Positions 45,573-57,931 of a stretch of DNA of 64,000 nt are shown here, one piece after another (the stretch's first letter is position 1; every line of letters begins with the position of its first letter). Location: contig NC_081547.1 of NCBI RefSeq assembly GCF_901000735.1, positions 16,724,217 through 16,788,216 of the forward strand. Direction: 5' to 3'. The notes below the pieces were generated by a model. It saw only the letters and a program-made list of their open reading frames with translations, was not told the origin of the DNA and searched no databases. This DNA comes from Corylus avellana. Its lineage: Eukaryota; Streptophyta; Magnoliopsida; Fagales; Betulaceae. Made by a program: the position numbers and the translations under genes.

Positions 45573-47003
45573 TTACCAAATTTCGTTGCTGACTTAATAA
45601 ATTTTGATGGAGTGAAACGTTAGTGCTAATAAAATTGTGATAGTTGTCTGATTTAAGTCAATTTCACACTAACGGGTTCTGTTAAATTGGTAGATGAAAT
45701 TTGACCATAGGGATTAAATTATTTTTTTGGCATAGCTTATTGACCATTGAGTTTATTTTGATACCACATGAAGCTAGCTAATTGTTAATCAGTAAACCAC
45801 AATGATTAATTTTGTATTTTTCCTTGAAAAATAAAGTAAACTATTTTTTAAACAAACAAAAAAATCAGATAAATAAAAAATTAGTCATTGTAGACTTGTA
45901 GTTGGCATAAATTACAAATTGTTCATGCGGTATAAAAAATAGGGATAAAAGCAAAATCAGTCCTTGTGGTTGGCCTAAATTACAGATCGCTCTATATCGT
46001 ATGAAAGTGAACTCAGAGTTCCCTGGAATATGCCAAAAAAATAATTTAGTTAGTAGAGTCAAACTCTGTTAGATGTCATGTCAACGCCAATAAAATGGCA
46101 ACATGTGTCACTCTTAATAAAAAATATATATATAGTAAACTAAAAAATTAATTTTCTGATTTTATAATTTTTTTTTTTAGATTTTAATGTTATTAATTTT
46201 TTATTTCAATTTTTAAGAGAATATGGGCATTATAGGAATATAATAAATAAAGTGGTCTTTTTGACATATTTTGGTAATTTGATGTATTGATTTAGCACAC
46301 TTTAAACTTGATTGGACTATTTCAAAAAACATCGGTTAGTTTAAGAGACCTGTTTATATTTTTTCCGTATTTATTTCTTAGGGATGAAAACTAGGACTGT
46401 AAAGACTAAGAAACAAATAAACATAGGTTTTTTTTAAGAACATTTTCTTTTTGCATAATATGTTTTTTCTACAGAATAAGCAGGTTGCGGTAAAAGTACA
46501 TAGATAGGACAATACATTGTTTCAGACATGTTTTTTTTCTTTGTCATTTTGAAGTTAAAGTACTTTTTAAATTTTGTTACCACACATCAATAATATCTTA
46601 AAAAAAACACTAAAAACATGTAGTTCTCAAACAAGTAACAGTTTTTTAGTGGTAGTATTTTTGACTAAAGCTCATGGACCAAAAAACTCTGTATTCAAAA
46701 GATCAATTTCGCAATGCAATTTCAAACATGCTTTAAAAAAATAAATGAACATAAAATTTTTAAAAAAGGCTGTGCTTTTGGAAAAGTCACCGTCAAACAT
46801 GATATCTTATAACAATAATTATATATTATAACAATTGTAATAGTCAGGGGTTAACGCCAAAAATTGACGGAGGGAGTAGATGCATCAAATTAAGAATTTG
46901 AATTATAAAATTGAGAATTTTTAAACTTTAGATGATCTTCTCAAAACGTTTAAAAATTTAAGGGACTTTTGTGAAATTTTCCCTAATTATAATTGAATTA
47001 TAA
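45573..47003. other. Gene-free interval right of the pararetrovirus locus
   Basis: AT-rich with no supported ORF or repeat family recognised. It contains repeated phrases of the type AATTACAAATTGTTC / AATTACAGATCGCTC near 45910 and 45978. Confidence 0.5.
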
Positions 47004-47890
47004 CTGTTAGTTTTAGATTGGTTCATTCGGTATTTCCATTGTAATCAGTTGAAAATGAGTTGCAGCATGAAGAGTTCAAGCCGTGTCCGGACAACCAGAA
47101 GTCGTGTCAAGACACAGATTCCAGAGAGCTCATTTTGCAAGCCATGTCTGGACATCTAAAAGTCGTGTCCGAACACTGATTCAAGAGAGTCCATTCTACT
47201 TGGCATGTTCGGACACTAGGCTTGTCATGTCCGGACATTGAGGGTTTACGCATATGTAACCCTAGCCATGTCGGGACATGTACTCAAACCTGTCCGGATA
47301 CAACCGCTTTATGTTAACCTAATTCTGTTTTGAATAGGTATGTGTTGTAGCCTATGTGTAGGGTGTGTTATGCACATTTGTTTTTACGTATTCCAAGAGT
47401 GAATATGGCTGTGCTAAGAGAGCTTTGGAGATTTAGAGTTTTAAGTTTCTCTCTTAGAGTTAGAGGTTGTGTCTTCATCCACATATCCAAAACAACCTAA
47501 GCTTATCGGAGTTCTGGTAAAGGAGATCACATAGAAGAAACATTCTAGAAGTTCTAGGAGAACTATTGCGGTAGCGGGCAAGTGGGTCGCTTGTCTAGTA
47601 CACGGGATTGTTAGTTACAAGGTTTTGTAAGTGTTGACATTGTCTAATTTCTCGTTATTCTATTATGAGTGGTTTCTTGGGTTTAGCTGTCCTGAAAAAG
47701 TTTTATTTTTATAGGGTTCTCTAAAAAATTTCCTCTTTGTAACTAAATATATGTCTCTTTGATTTACAACTTTTATATATATTTGGTGAATTGTTACATG
47801 CTTAATATTTTTAACTTCCGCATGTTGTTAGTGAACATCTATTCAACCACTTTCTAAGTGTCGGTTTGAGCATATTAGATTCTTCAATAA
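47004..47890 (+). repeat. Probable LTR with a TGTCCGGACA palindrome array
   Basis: Between 47080 and 47303 at least eight copies of TGTCCGGACA or one-base variants occur, some facing each other across 10-20 bases. Downstream sequence (GGTAGCGGGCAAGTGGGTCGC, TTTGTAACTAAATATATG) looks like an LTR body. Boundaries and family (copia-type suspected) are not established. Confidence 0.45.
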
Positions 47891-49682
47891 CAATTATAAT
47901 AGCGAATGGTATATCTAGAGGACAAAAGCTAGAATCATAAAGGCTAAAGAAACATATAAAAATAGGTTTTAATAATAATAGACAACATATACGAATATGA
48001 AAAGAGAGCCCCTACTATTAGGTCATGGTGTAAACCAGCCATTTTACAGTGTCCAATCAACATGTGACATATCATCAATTCAAGAAAAAGGCAAAAAATT
48101 AAAGTGAGAACAAAACCACCAAATCAAAATGAGAACCGAACAAAAACACCCCATATTTGGTGAGACCCAGCCATCCAGACCCTCTCTCACCGGCCGTGAC
48201 CCTATTCTAATGCCTCAAAACTCAATTATAATGCCTCAAAACTCGTTTTTTGATTCAAAACTAAAGCTTAGAGGTAGAAGTTTAACCTTTTAGAGATTTT
48301 ATCACTCTAAATGCCGAAAAAGGTGACTCATGGCGCCGGAGAAGGCGACTCACGGTGCCAGAGAGGGTGAGGGTCATGCTAGACCCATTGGATCTGGACG
48401 ACTGGGTCTGGCCAACATCTTTGAGTTTCAGCATTTTTTCTTTATCTTTGAGTCCAAATTTAGTGTAGTTTATTGTAGGTTATTTTTGTGCACCTTTTAT
48501 GTTTTTGTTTATGTGTTACCTATTGATTGGATGCTGCAAAGAATGAGTTTTACGGCTTATCCGGTTGTAAGTTAAACTCATATGTGAAAATAAAAGTGCC
48601 AAAGTAAAAATGAATTTAGCATTAAAAAACTAAGAAAGATTCCTCCATCAAAAACTTACGACAGTTGGGCACGTTCAATCGAATCAATGCATCAACAAAC
48701 TAAGAAAGATTCCTGCATCAGCGTTCAGCCATTGTCTCATCCTTGTGTTATTTAATTAAAATAATTCAGCTTTTCAAAGAAGACTTATACAATTAACAAT
48801 GGAGGATTGGACGGTGGAAGGTGGGTGTGCAGCACTTGTCTTTCAATCTCGTGCTTCTCTCTATAAAATATTAAGATTATTTTTTTAGTGAAATGTTAGA
48901 AAATATTAAGATTAATTTGTCTTTTTTATTTTTATTTTATTTTATATTTTTTTAATTAGTTTTACAATTTTTTTTTTGGTTAGAACACGTGCCATATTTT
49001 TGTTAGAACACATGTCAGTTCATTAGTTTGATGGACAGAATGGTAACGAAAGTATTAAATTGGTATTTATCTATAAATTATGTATTATCTGTGATATGAA
49101 TTAAAATCTAAATGGTAAAAAATAAAAAAGTGAAAACCTAAGTATTAAAAAAGTTATTAACTCTTATTTTTTTAGTGGAATGCTAGGTGTTTTTGGTATT
49201 CTTTTTGTTTTAAGAAAGATATTATTATTATTATTTTAAAAAAAGTAAAAAATAAACTGAGTGTCTTATGAAATAAAGGTAAACACGCAAGTGTAAGAGC
49301 TTAACGCCAATTTCAAAATAATAATATAACGCAATAAGACTAAAATTAAAAAAAAAAAATTTTAAAAATTAAAAAATTGAAAAAGAAAGAAAAAAGTGTA
49401 ATACAATGCCGGCTGGTCAGCAACTGCAAATGGGCTGTGAGATAAGCGGAATCGATACAAATTGATAGTGGGAAAGATCCCCTCTTCAGTTTATTTCTTC
49501 CTGTTCTTCTTTCTTTCTGGATATGTATAAAAAAATAATAATAATAATAAATAAATAAATTATTTGTTCTTCACTTTGACCTCTCACGCGTCAAACTCTA
49601 TTTCTTTGATGTTGTCGCCCTAAACGCAGCCGTTCCACCTGGAATTCATCGACACTTTTGTAATTTGTATCAACGCCAAAAC
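47891..49682. other. Intergenic interval upstream of the RFC-like gene
   Basis: No supported gene. Simple AT repeats near 49215-49240 and 49530-49560. Bases 49570-49682 should include the promoter or 5' UTR of the RFC-like gene; no clear TATA box is seen. Confidence 0.5.
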
Positions 49683-52600
49683 ATGTTTCCCCCCACATCA
49701 TCATCTTCATTCTCCCAAGCAACAAGAAGATTTGTACAAGTTGGGCGTCCCCCTTGTGCAGCGCGATTAATGCTGAACCCATCATCATCCGATCCCACCC
49801 TTTTCAAGGTAGCAAGGGTTATGAGGAGAAAGAGCCAATCATCATCATCATCATCCAAGCATTCAGATTTGACGGAGGAGAATGTGGAGGCTCACAATAG
49901 AAGAACCCGCAACTACCACTCCAATCACACAGAATCGAGTCCCGAACGTAGAAGCCATGCAAGCAGTTCTGCCACCTCATCAACCTCATTCTCCACCTTC
50001 ATCGCTAAAATGCGAGGAGGACTGGGTTCTTGCTTTAATAAGAGAGACAACATCATGACGACTATAGCAGAAGGTCGGTCTCCTTCGAAGGAGATGATGG
50101 AGAAAAGGAAGCAGATGAGAAACAATGCTTTCTTAGTTAAGGAGAAGCCATTGAGGGAGAGAATACCACCCGCACCCGCACCCGCAACCGGCCCCACACC
50201 CACAATCGCACCCGCAACCGCCGCCGCCACCACTGCCCCGCCACCACCGGACAAAGTGACGAATGAGAAAGATAGCAATGAAAAGGTGAAGGAGATGGAG
50301 TTTATGTGGGCAAACAAGTACCGGCCCAAGGCCTTAGACGACTTCATTTGCAACCAAGACAAAGCCATTGAACTACGGTCTTTGGTAAAATGTCACCTCC
50401 CCGCCTTAATTATAATATTTTTATATTATTTATTATACTTAGAAATAATTTATTAAAATAAAATTGAATCATCTAACTTGTGCGCTTGAGTTTTGGTGTA
50501 CAGATAAGAGAGGGAGGGTGTGGTCATATTATATTTGAAGGGCCGCCAGGCGTCGGGAAGAGAACCATGATCTGGGCTATGCTTCGAGAGTTTTTTGGAG
50601 CTGATAGAGTGCAGGTATAATATTTATTTATTTATATATATAATCTATGATTACGATATATATGATCTATGCACATTTACGGATTGATAGGAGTTTTATA
50701 GATTATCTGTCAATATAAATTAATTAGTATAATTAATTATCTGTCATTTTTAGTTTAGTGACCTACAAGTATATTTGTAATTAATCCATAATAATTAGGT
50801 GGTCTCACTTAAATATGTTAACAGCATTAATTAATTAATAGTATGCAACTAGTGGGAATAATTAATTTTCCATGTAGGAAAAGGAACAATTATGTCCCTT
50901 GATTATAAATATAACAATATTTGCAAGAGATGTTACTCTTTTCATGGGACATGTATACAGCACAACCACTCTTCTTTCTACCTCTTTCCATTTGGATATA
51001 TATGACAATTATTTTTCATGACTCCATTCTTTTATTTAGTAACTCTTTAATTTAGATATAACACTTACTTTATCTTAAAGAAAAAAGAAACAAGGTTTCC
51101 TCATTATCGATTCATTCTTTCAGAGTGAATCCTTTCGTAACTAGCATAACTTTGAATGTCTCAACCTTCTCATCTACCTATCTTCCTCTTCTAGATCCAT
51201 TTACATCCTATGGATTCAATATCATTAGGCACCTCTACAAGTTCCCATAATTTGTTGGAATACATGGATTCCAACTTTAATTTTATACCTTGGCCCAAAC
51301 GGTCTGCATCCATGTCATTATCCTCCTTGTAGGTTCGGAGATCAGGTTCGGTTAGGCTTCTGTAATGGCTTCATAAGCTTCTCCTAGAAACATGATTCTA
51401 TTAGGTGCCCTGATAATCCTCCCATTATAACTCGGTATAATAGTCGTACTAGGTGTCTCATAAGTATAGTAACATGTGTTGTATCTAAGACAATCACCTC
51501 ATCCCTAAGCATAATCAGAGATTGACCCATACTCGTATATGATATTCTCTCAAGAACTACCCTACTCTTTGACTTGAAGTTGTTCGAATAGTCATCGTCT
51601 AGAGCATGATCGATGTTTTTACTCACAAACACCTTGTTGTTTCCAGAACTATAGAACAACTCACCCATAATTCCCTTTGGATATCTTTGATTCAAACTTA
51701 TTACACTTCTCTTTCAGCATGTCTTAGACAACCCCAAATGTGGAGGTATGATCTCATACTAGGCTCTTTCGCTTTAACCACAACTCGGTAGGTGTTTTGA
51801 AAGTTAAATTTTTTTAAAAAAAACAATAATCAATAAGTTCATCACAATATTTAAAGGGATATTCCCAAAAGGAAGTACGTGGAGTACCCTTACCATTTCT
51901 AAAAGGGTTTTGTTACTTCTCTTCGCCCACCATTTATTCGCCACCTCAATTCGATCGAATGCCTTTATGTATTATACCTAGTTGATTATCAGCCTCAGCC
52001 CAAAATTCTTTGATATTTTCAAAGCCTTCAAACTTTTGACACATTAGGTATAGAAAACAGTATCTAGAGTAATCATCCGAGAAAGTGATGAAATACGTAT
52101 AATCTCCTTGTGCTTGAATACTCATAGGACCGCATACATCAATGTGTACTAATTCAAGAAAATCATTGGCCCTATACCCTTTTGCAAAACTTTGGTCATT
52201 TCACCTTCTAAGCAAGATTCGCAGATTGGGAACTCATCAAATTATAATGGGGCATTAACCAATCTTTAGATCCTATTTGGATTAATATGTCGAAGAGCGG
52301 TGCTAAAGGTAAGCCTTATTAGTGATTCTTTTTAATTGTAAATCATTATAGTTAGGTTACAATTTAGAGTTATTAGTAGTATATGAATCAAATGTAATAA
52401 CATACATACCATGGAACACCCTGGTTCAATATTGGGAAGAAGAGTAGTAGCCCGTTAAGAGTGAGTAGTTTATAAAGATATTTATGGGTACTAAATTTCA
52501 CATTGCTTGCTTACTAGATAAAATTATGCTTTATAACTGATTCTAGGGAAACTTCAAATGAAATAGTTATTTTTGGGTGATAATGCATATGTAGCTAGCG

Positions 52601-53747
52601 CTTTTTATTTGGTCATTACAAAATATATTAGAGTCACCTAATAATGTGATGGGGTACTGTCAGTACCACATGACTTCGCCCTGACCAGGATATCAGTGGT
52701 TTAAACGGGAAAAATTTGTAACACTCCGGTCCTATATTGGGAAAATAAGTGAGTGGTTTAAAAGATAAGTAAGTAATGTGCTAAATCCCACGTTACTTAC
52801 TCAATTGGGACACGGCAATCTGCTCCAAGCGACTGAGCGAGGAGTGGTGGGCATGGTGGCTGTGGTTCATAATATCGAGGGGTAGGTTTTGGTTGTTCGA
52901 AGTTTGATTCAACTGGGCAGACTATCCCCTCTAGCAGCAGAGGCGTGGGTTGGAGGAAAAGCTCTACTCTTTGGAAAGGACTTGGGGCTGCGGAACATCA
53001 TCTTGGAAGGGGACTCAAAGCTCGTTGTGGATGCCATTAATGGTGAAGGCGCTAGCTGGAATGGTTTTGGCCTCTCAATCGACGATATGCAAATTCTGTT
53101 AAAGTCTTTCTCCAGTTGGAAGGTTATAGCAGTTCGTAGATCGGCGAATTTTGCGGCTCATGGGGTTGCACGACTGGCTATTTGGGAGAATGTAACTAGG
53201 ACTTGGCAGTTGGAGTATCCTGCTTGTATTCATATGATTATTCTAGGGGAGACTCCCTCCTCTGACAATGATTAAGCAATAAAAGTCCTTTTATTATTCA
53301 AAAAAAAATATAGTGAAATTGAGCCTTATAAAAATGATTATAATAAGGAAATTCCAAATTGACTACTTCTTTTGAGGTGTGGTCCATCATTTGATTGTGG
53401 TTTCCAATTATAAATTCACACACTTGTTAATGTTGAATCATCTCCCAGATAACAAATAAAGAATTATTGGATACCCTATCTATATCTATTTTAAAATGGA
53501 CATGCAAGGCCTTGTTTTAGGCCAAGCTTTTTTTTTCTTTTTTTTTTTTGGTTTTGTGTTTGAACTGTCTCCACGTAAGCACCGGATAAGAGTGGAGGTT
53601 CGAACCTTGGCCATAGCTTTGGTTTGTAGTGTTTTATATTCTCTTTGCTGTAAATGAGGATGTACCTTAAAAATGAAAATGTCAGTGATGATCTATTTTC
53701 TTTGTATTTCACAGGCCAGGGAGGAACGCAAGGCATTTAACTTGAAG
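49683..53747 (+). CDS. RFC3-like AAA+ ATPase gene, first three exons (partial)
   Basis: Exon 1 (49683-50384, 234 codons) starts at ATG of MFPPTSSSSFSQ; a TTG 18 bases upstream is in frame but not a start. The N-terminus is Ser-rich and basic, followed by a Pro/Ala/Thr tract (APAPATGPTPTIAPATAAA), then MWANKYRPKALDDFICNQDK, the conserved entry of clamp-loader AAA+ domains. Exon 2 (50504-50614) joins in phase after GTACAG and holds the Walker A motif GPPGVGKRT and LREFFGADRVQ. Exon 3 (53715-53747) gives AREERKAFNLK. All junctions are GT-AG and in phase. Family: plant replication factor C subunit 3-like proteins, nuclear. Exon 4 was not found, so Walker B and later motifs are missing; the gene may continue beyond 64000 or be truncated. 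Confidence 0.82.
51110..52260 (-). mobile_element. Ty1/copia pol fragment in intron 2 of the RFC-like gene
   Basis: On the minus strand: the pre-integrase end CESCLEGEMTK (about 52190-52235), integrase core VHIDVCGPMSIQAQGDYTYF then FSDDYSR (about 52065-52155), and the integrase/RT linker YPKGIMGELFYSSGNNKVFV (51384-51695). It is heavily mutated with frameshifts and deletions; RT proper and LTRs are not seen. Confidence 0.8.
52790..53312 (+). mobile_element. 5'-truncated LINE with RNase H domain
   Basis: The frame 52889-53275 encodes AAEAWVGGKALLFGKDLGLR, IILEGDSKLVVDAIN and RRSANFAAHGVARLAI, the RVT_3-type RNase H found at the 3' end of plant L1-like elements. After the stop comes AATAAAAGTCCTTTTATTATTC and an A-run (53300-53309). 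The 5' part with RT is missing. The AEA, LEGDS and AAH acidic/His positions are kept. Confidence 0.8.
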
Positions 53748-54634
53748 GTAACTTTTATTACAATTATTGCACCGAATATAATTGATTCATTTGACATTCA
53801 TTGTTAACAATATTTGCCAGCTGAAATGGATTCAGAGTCAACATGAGAGGGAATTGAGACTCAAATATTAGACAAAATTGAAATGGATATACAAGATATT
53901 ATTTCATGCATAAAGAAAGTGTGACATAATTAAATAATAAAAATATCAATATATAACATTGGGCCTGATAGGAGAATCGATTGAGTAATTAATTAATCCA
54001 TCTTAAGTCATAAGCATCAAAGCCAATCGATCTAAGCAGGGCTCTTGCATGCCAACACTTTTACATCGTGTTTGGTACCTATAAACCCTTTTACTTAGTC
54101 TTTTGTTTGGTTATGGGAGATGCCCCACTACCTAACATATCGAGAATAATTTGCTTGAAAAAACCAGAAGGAAACTATCCTCCCTCTTCCCTCTTCCCTC
54201 TCCACTTTTCATTTTTCCTTTTCTATTTTCTTCTTGTATATGCCAACTTAGAGGCCAGATCTACTTCATTTCCACAACTTTCTCCACCTATTTAATTAAT
54301 ATCCATATCCTTCATCTCCATATATCTTCAACGCTTTGTTTGGAGCTCTCCACGGTGCGTGTGCATTTCACGCGCCAGGGTGTTGCACACGTTGCCGTCC
54401 TAATTATTAAAATAATGATTAAGTGATTAAATATATATTTTCTTATCAACTTAAACTTTTGGAATAACTAGTAATTTAACATGGTATCAGAGTCAAAGAT
54501 CTTGAGATTAAACCTTGATTCTGTCAAATCACCCATCATTTTAATTAAATATTCCACATATTGAGTATCACCTGTTAAAAAGGAGTTTGAGCCCACACGT
54601 GAGAGGGAGTGTGAAAATAATGAGTAAGTGGTGA
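53748..54634. other. Intron or intergenic stretch with dispersed repeats
   Basis: No supported exon. 53820-53870 (CTGAAATGGATTCAGAG after TTGCCAG) could be read as a short exon but matches nothing known for RFC-like proteins. From about 54470 to 54634 lies a copy of the dispersed repeat also present at 15090-15420; it is split by the next element and may continue after 57183. Confidence 0.5.
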
Positions 54635-54639
54635 TTTAA

Positions 54640-55166
54640 TGATGCAGATCGCAGGTTCCCCTGGAAGTGCGATCGATCGCACATGTACATGTGATCAAGC
54701 GCAATTCCAGACATTTGCGCACCAAGTCCCTGGAACTGCGATCGATCGCACTTGTACCTGCGATCAATCGTACACGGAGCTGCTTATGTTATATTATGCG
54801 TTTTAAATTAGGTTAAGCCGTTTTTATTTCCTTGTTTTAGTAGGATTAGGGTTTTGGGAGTCAATATTTCGTTATTTTATTAGGTTTAAGGTTTTGGGGG
54901 TATTTATGTAATATTTTATTATGTTTAGGGTTTTGGGCTATAAATATATGCTTATAGCCTCCAGAGAAAACAGTTGTTGATTATTATTAATTTTGATTAA
55001 TGAAAATACTCAGAGTTGAGTTTATTCCTCTTTTCCTATAAACTTTAGAGAGTATCTATTGTTTTTAGAAGAATTCTTAGATCATTGATAGAATCTAGGT
55101 CTGGAATTAGTTATCTGTTGCTTTATTGTTGTTTTTCGCTGCAGCCTACTAAGTCACGCTGCATCG
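54640..55166 (+). repeat. 5' LTR of the gag-only element
   Basis: Palindrome block 54655-54775 with two perfect TGCGATCGATCGCA. A 527-bp LTR; TATA-like GCTATAAATATATGC near 54938. Confidence 0.92.
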
Positions 55167-55168
55167 GT

Positions 55169-55180
55169 TGGTATCAGAGC
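55169..55180 (+). other. Primer binding site (initiator tRNA-Met) of the gag-only element
   Basis: TGGTATCAGAGC two bases after the LTR end. Confidence 0.9.
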
Positions 55181-55194
55181 TCAGTTACTTTCCA

Positions 55195-56451
55195 TGAATG
55201 GGGAGGAGCAACCGCTTTGCAGACATGAACGAGGTGTACGTGTGCACGGAGACAGCACGTAAGGAGCAACCGGCGATTCGTTTAAGGCACATGAGTGGTG
55301 GGCCGAACAATTGTCGTCCCCAACCAAGACCGCGATTCGCGGAGGCGGAAGGCAAATCTATCGCTGAACCTTGGCAACACACGGAGGATCGATTCAGGGC
55401 TATGAGGGATCAAGTTGAAGACCTCACTACCCAATTATCCAACTTGTGTGGTCAACATGAGAACGAATCTAGAAACCCGTTTGCGGAGCGCTGAACGCAC
55501 GGACGTCAGCACCTTGCGCAAGCTCATGCCAATCAGCGGGAAAGTAGATTCGAACTCAAAATTCCGAAATTCGACGAGGATCTAGAACCCGACGAATTTC
55601 TGGATTGGGTGTTGGCTGTTGAAGAGGCTTTTGAATTCAACGGGGTGCCCGATGAACAACGAGTCTCTTTGGTGATACATACATTCCGGGGAAGAATTGG
55701 TGCGTGGTGGCAACAACTGAAGAAGACTAGGAAGCGGGAAGGCAAATTGAAGATCAATAGTTGGGAAAAACTATTGAAATATATGCGGGTCGCTTTCTTG
55801 CCCCATAGTTATACCGTGGGCCAGAATTCACAAAATTGGAGACAAGGGTCTATAGCTATGACAATGAAAGGAGAAAATTCCTACAACAAAAAGGTGTTTA
55901 GGGAAACATGGAGTGAGGCGAAGAGTCCACGAAGGGCCAATTGGGCCCTTACTTGCCAACCACAAATCCATAAACCAAATCTATATTCTATGGAGGAGGA
56001 AAAAGAATCTGTGGATGAAGAGTTTCAAGAGTCCGAATTCATTGATGAAGAGTTCAGACATGAAGATGTTGAAGATCCTTCTCAAGGATTCGTGGATTGG
56101 GATTTCCCACTAACCTATGATGAGGAGCCCGAAGAAGATGACTCATGGGAAGAGGAAAGACCAACAGAGGAGCATGAAGAAGATGACCCATTGGGAGATG
56201 AAGAACCCACCGATGATGTTGGCGATTATGAAGAGATTGATGAAGACCTTTCAGGTGAAGTGTCTAATTTTAATGGTGAGGATGTTGATTATGTTGATTT
56301 CCTTGGTGTTGAAGATATTTTAAATTCTCCTAATGAAGATTATGGTGAGTTTTATGCGGATGAGGAAAATTATATGTTCACAAGGGAAACAATGGTTGAC
56401 CCATTCTTGAGTGTCTTCATGGCACGTGAAAGGGAGAAGGAACAAATTTGA
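55195..56451 (+). pseudogene. gag: gag of the 2.5-kb element
   Basis: A first frame (55198-55494, MGRSNRFADMNE... with a TGA at 55491-55493) covers the N-terminus; the capsid core lies in the frame starting before 55609: FDEDLEPDEFLDWVLAVEEA, RIGAWWQQLKKTRKREGKLK and FLPHSYTV. This is the retrotransposon gag domain of Ty3/gypsy chromovirus-like type. The C-terminal 120 residues are extremely acidic (EEPEEDDSWEEERPTEEHEE) in place of a zinc knuckle and protease. The frame ends at 56451. There is no zinc knuckle and no pol. Confidence 0.8.
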
Positions 56452-56651
56452 AGTATTGCCAAGTGGTGTGTGGGGCTTTCATGACAACCATCAAGGTATT
56501 TCGATGATGAGAAGCATCATGTTTATTTTGGGATGTTGCCTTGTTTTGATCATGAGGAAGGGTGAGTGGAATGAGTTGACTGAACATCCGAAGGACCGTG
56601 GAAAGAACAGGCCGAATTCGAGGGCGAATTCTCTCCAACAAAAGGGGAGAA
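56452..56651 (+). other. 3' untranslated part and polypurine tract of the gag-only element
   Basis: About 200 bases between the gag stop and the 3' LTR, ending CCAACAAAAGGGGAGAA. Confidence 0.7.
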
Positions 56652-57178
56652 TGATGCAGATCGCAGGTTCCGCTAGAAGTGCGATCGATCGCACATGTAA
56701 CTGCGATCGAGTGCAATTCCAGACATTTGCGCACCAAGTCCCTAGAACTGCGATCGATCGCACTTGTACCTGCGATTGATCGCACACGGAGCTGCTTATG
56801 TTATATTCTACGTTTTAAATTAGGTTAAGCCGTCTTTATTTCCTTGTTTTAGTAGGATTAGGGTTTTGGGAGTCAATATTTCGTTATTTTATTAGGTTTA
56901 AGGTTTTGGGGGTATTTATCTAATATTTTATTATGTTTAGGGTTTTGGGCTATTAATATATGCTTATAGCCTCCAGAGAAAACAATTGTTGATTATTATT
57001 GATTTTGATTAATGAGAATACTTAGAGTTGAGTTTATTCCTCTTTTCCTATAAACTTTAGAGAGTATCTATTGTTTTTAGAAGAATTCTTAGATTATTGA
57101 TAGAATCTAGGTCTGAAATTAGTTATACGCTGCTTTATTGTTGTTTTTCGCTGCAGCCTACTAAGTCACGCTGCATCA
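56652..57178 (+). repeat. 3' LTR of the gag-only element
   Basis: 527 bp, TGATGCAG...CTGCATCA, palindrome block 56668-56785. Confidence 0.93.
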
Positions 57179-57183
57179 TTTAA

Positions 57184-57931
57184 CATGGTAGTAGAGCCTA
57201 CCATAGGATGGATGAGGTCCACACTATTTACCCCGAGACAAGGACCAGGAAAAATACTAGCCTGCATGTGAGGGAGGGTGTTGAGGAGAATAATCTCACA
57301 TTGTCTATAAGCAAGACCTTGTGTATGTTTATAAGAAATTGGCAACCTTCTCCTATTGAATCGGTTTTATGAGATAAGTTAGGCCCATGAATTTCTTTAC
57401 CAACTACTCCATTTTTGGCCATGCTTCAGATCTATACCTTCTTCTCTATTTCTCTTATGGATCTCTATAGTTGGTACGGGCCTTTTGTTTATGGAGAATC
57501 CTAGGCCTTATTGTAGACCATGTTGTGATGTCCCCTATGCCTTCGTCGTCGGTTAGTGGGTTACCTCTTTCGCCAGACATTGCAATGGTGCTCCGCCCAA
57601 GCAACTTTAATCCACCCTATTCTATTGCGCTCTCCCCCGTTATGGCTTAATTTCAAGCTTGATTGCTGCAGCAATTGGTGTTTCTACACGCAGATGCTTC
57701 TATAGACTGCCGCATCAAACTGCCATTTGTGGTGACTTTTTTTTTTTTTTGGCTAGTGAGCCAATTAAGACTCAGACAAGCCGAGCCAAGTTTTTTTGGC
57801 CCACTTCTAATAATTTTAGGTTTGCACCATTGGTTTCGTTGGGTGCCCACTCATGTTTTGTATTAATTGTTTGATGAATCTTTCCCCTTTAAATTTTCGA
57901 CAACAAAAACAAGCACAGACCTCATCATATC
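57184..57931. other. Gene-free interval
   Basis: 57184-57300 probably continues the dispersed repeat split by the gag-only element (CTGCATGTGAGGGAGGGTG). Nothing else recognised; the short ORFs show no family signature. Confidence 0.5.

Larger units (their letters stand above)
54640..57178 (+). mobile_element. Complete 2.5-kb gag-only LTR retrotransposon
   Basis: LTRs of 527 bp (54640-55166, 56652-57178) with termini TGATGCAG/CTGCATCA (last base of the 5' LTR mutated to G). Target duplication TTTAA (54635-54639, 57179-57183). Primer site TGGTATCAGAGC (55169-55180) for tRNA-Met and polypurine tract AACAAAAGGGGAGAA before the 3' LTR. The LTRs are very similar, so the insertion is fairly recent. 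The interior has only gag; pol is absent, so mobilisation would need a helper element. Confidence 0.93.

Noticed and set aside
48330..48575. 81-codon ORF starting MAPEKATHGAREGEGHARP
   Set aside because: Arises from a short imperfect repeat of GGCGCCGGAGAAGGCGACTC; no homologous domain or intron/promoter evidence.
49925..50368. 147-codon ORF on the minus strand opposite RFC-like exon 1
   Set aside because: It is a shadow of the Pro/Ala/Thr and Ser-rich exon; the plus-strand frame has domain and splice support.
53820..53870. Possible fourth exon of the RFC-like gene after TTGCCAG
   Set aside because: Reads LKWIQSQHERELRLKY then stop, with no resemblance to the conserved continuation after FNLK in RFC-like proteins and no donor site.
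57659..57874. Overlapping ORFs of about 70 codons
   Set aside because: They cross a T-run, have no recognisable family, and lie in repeat-rich DNA.
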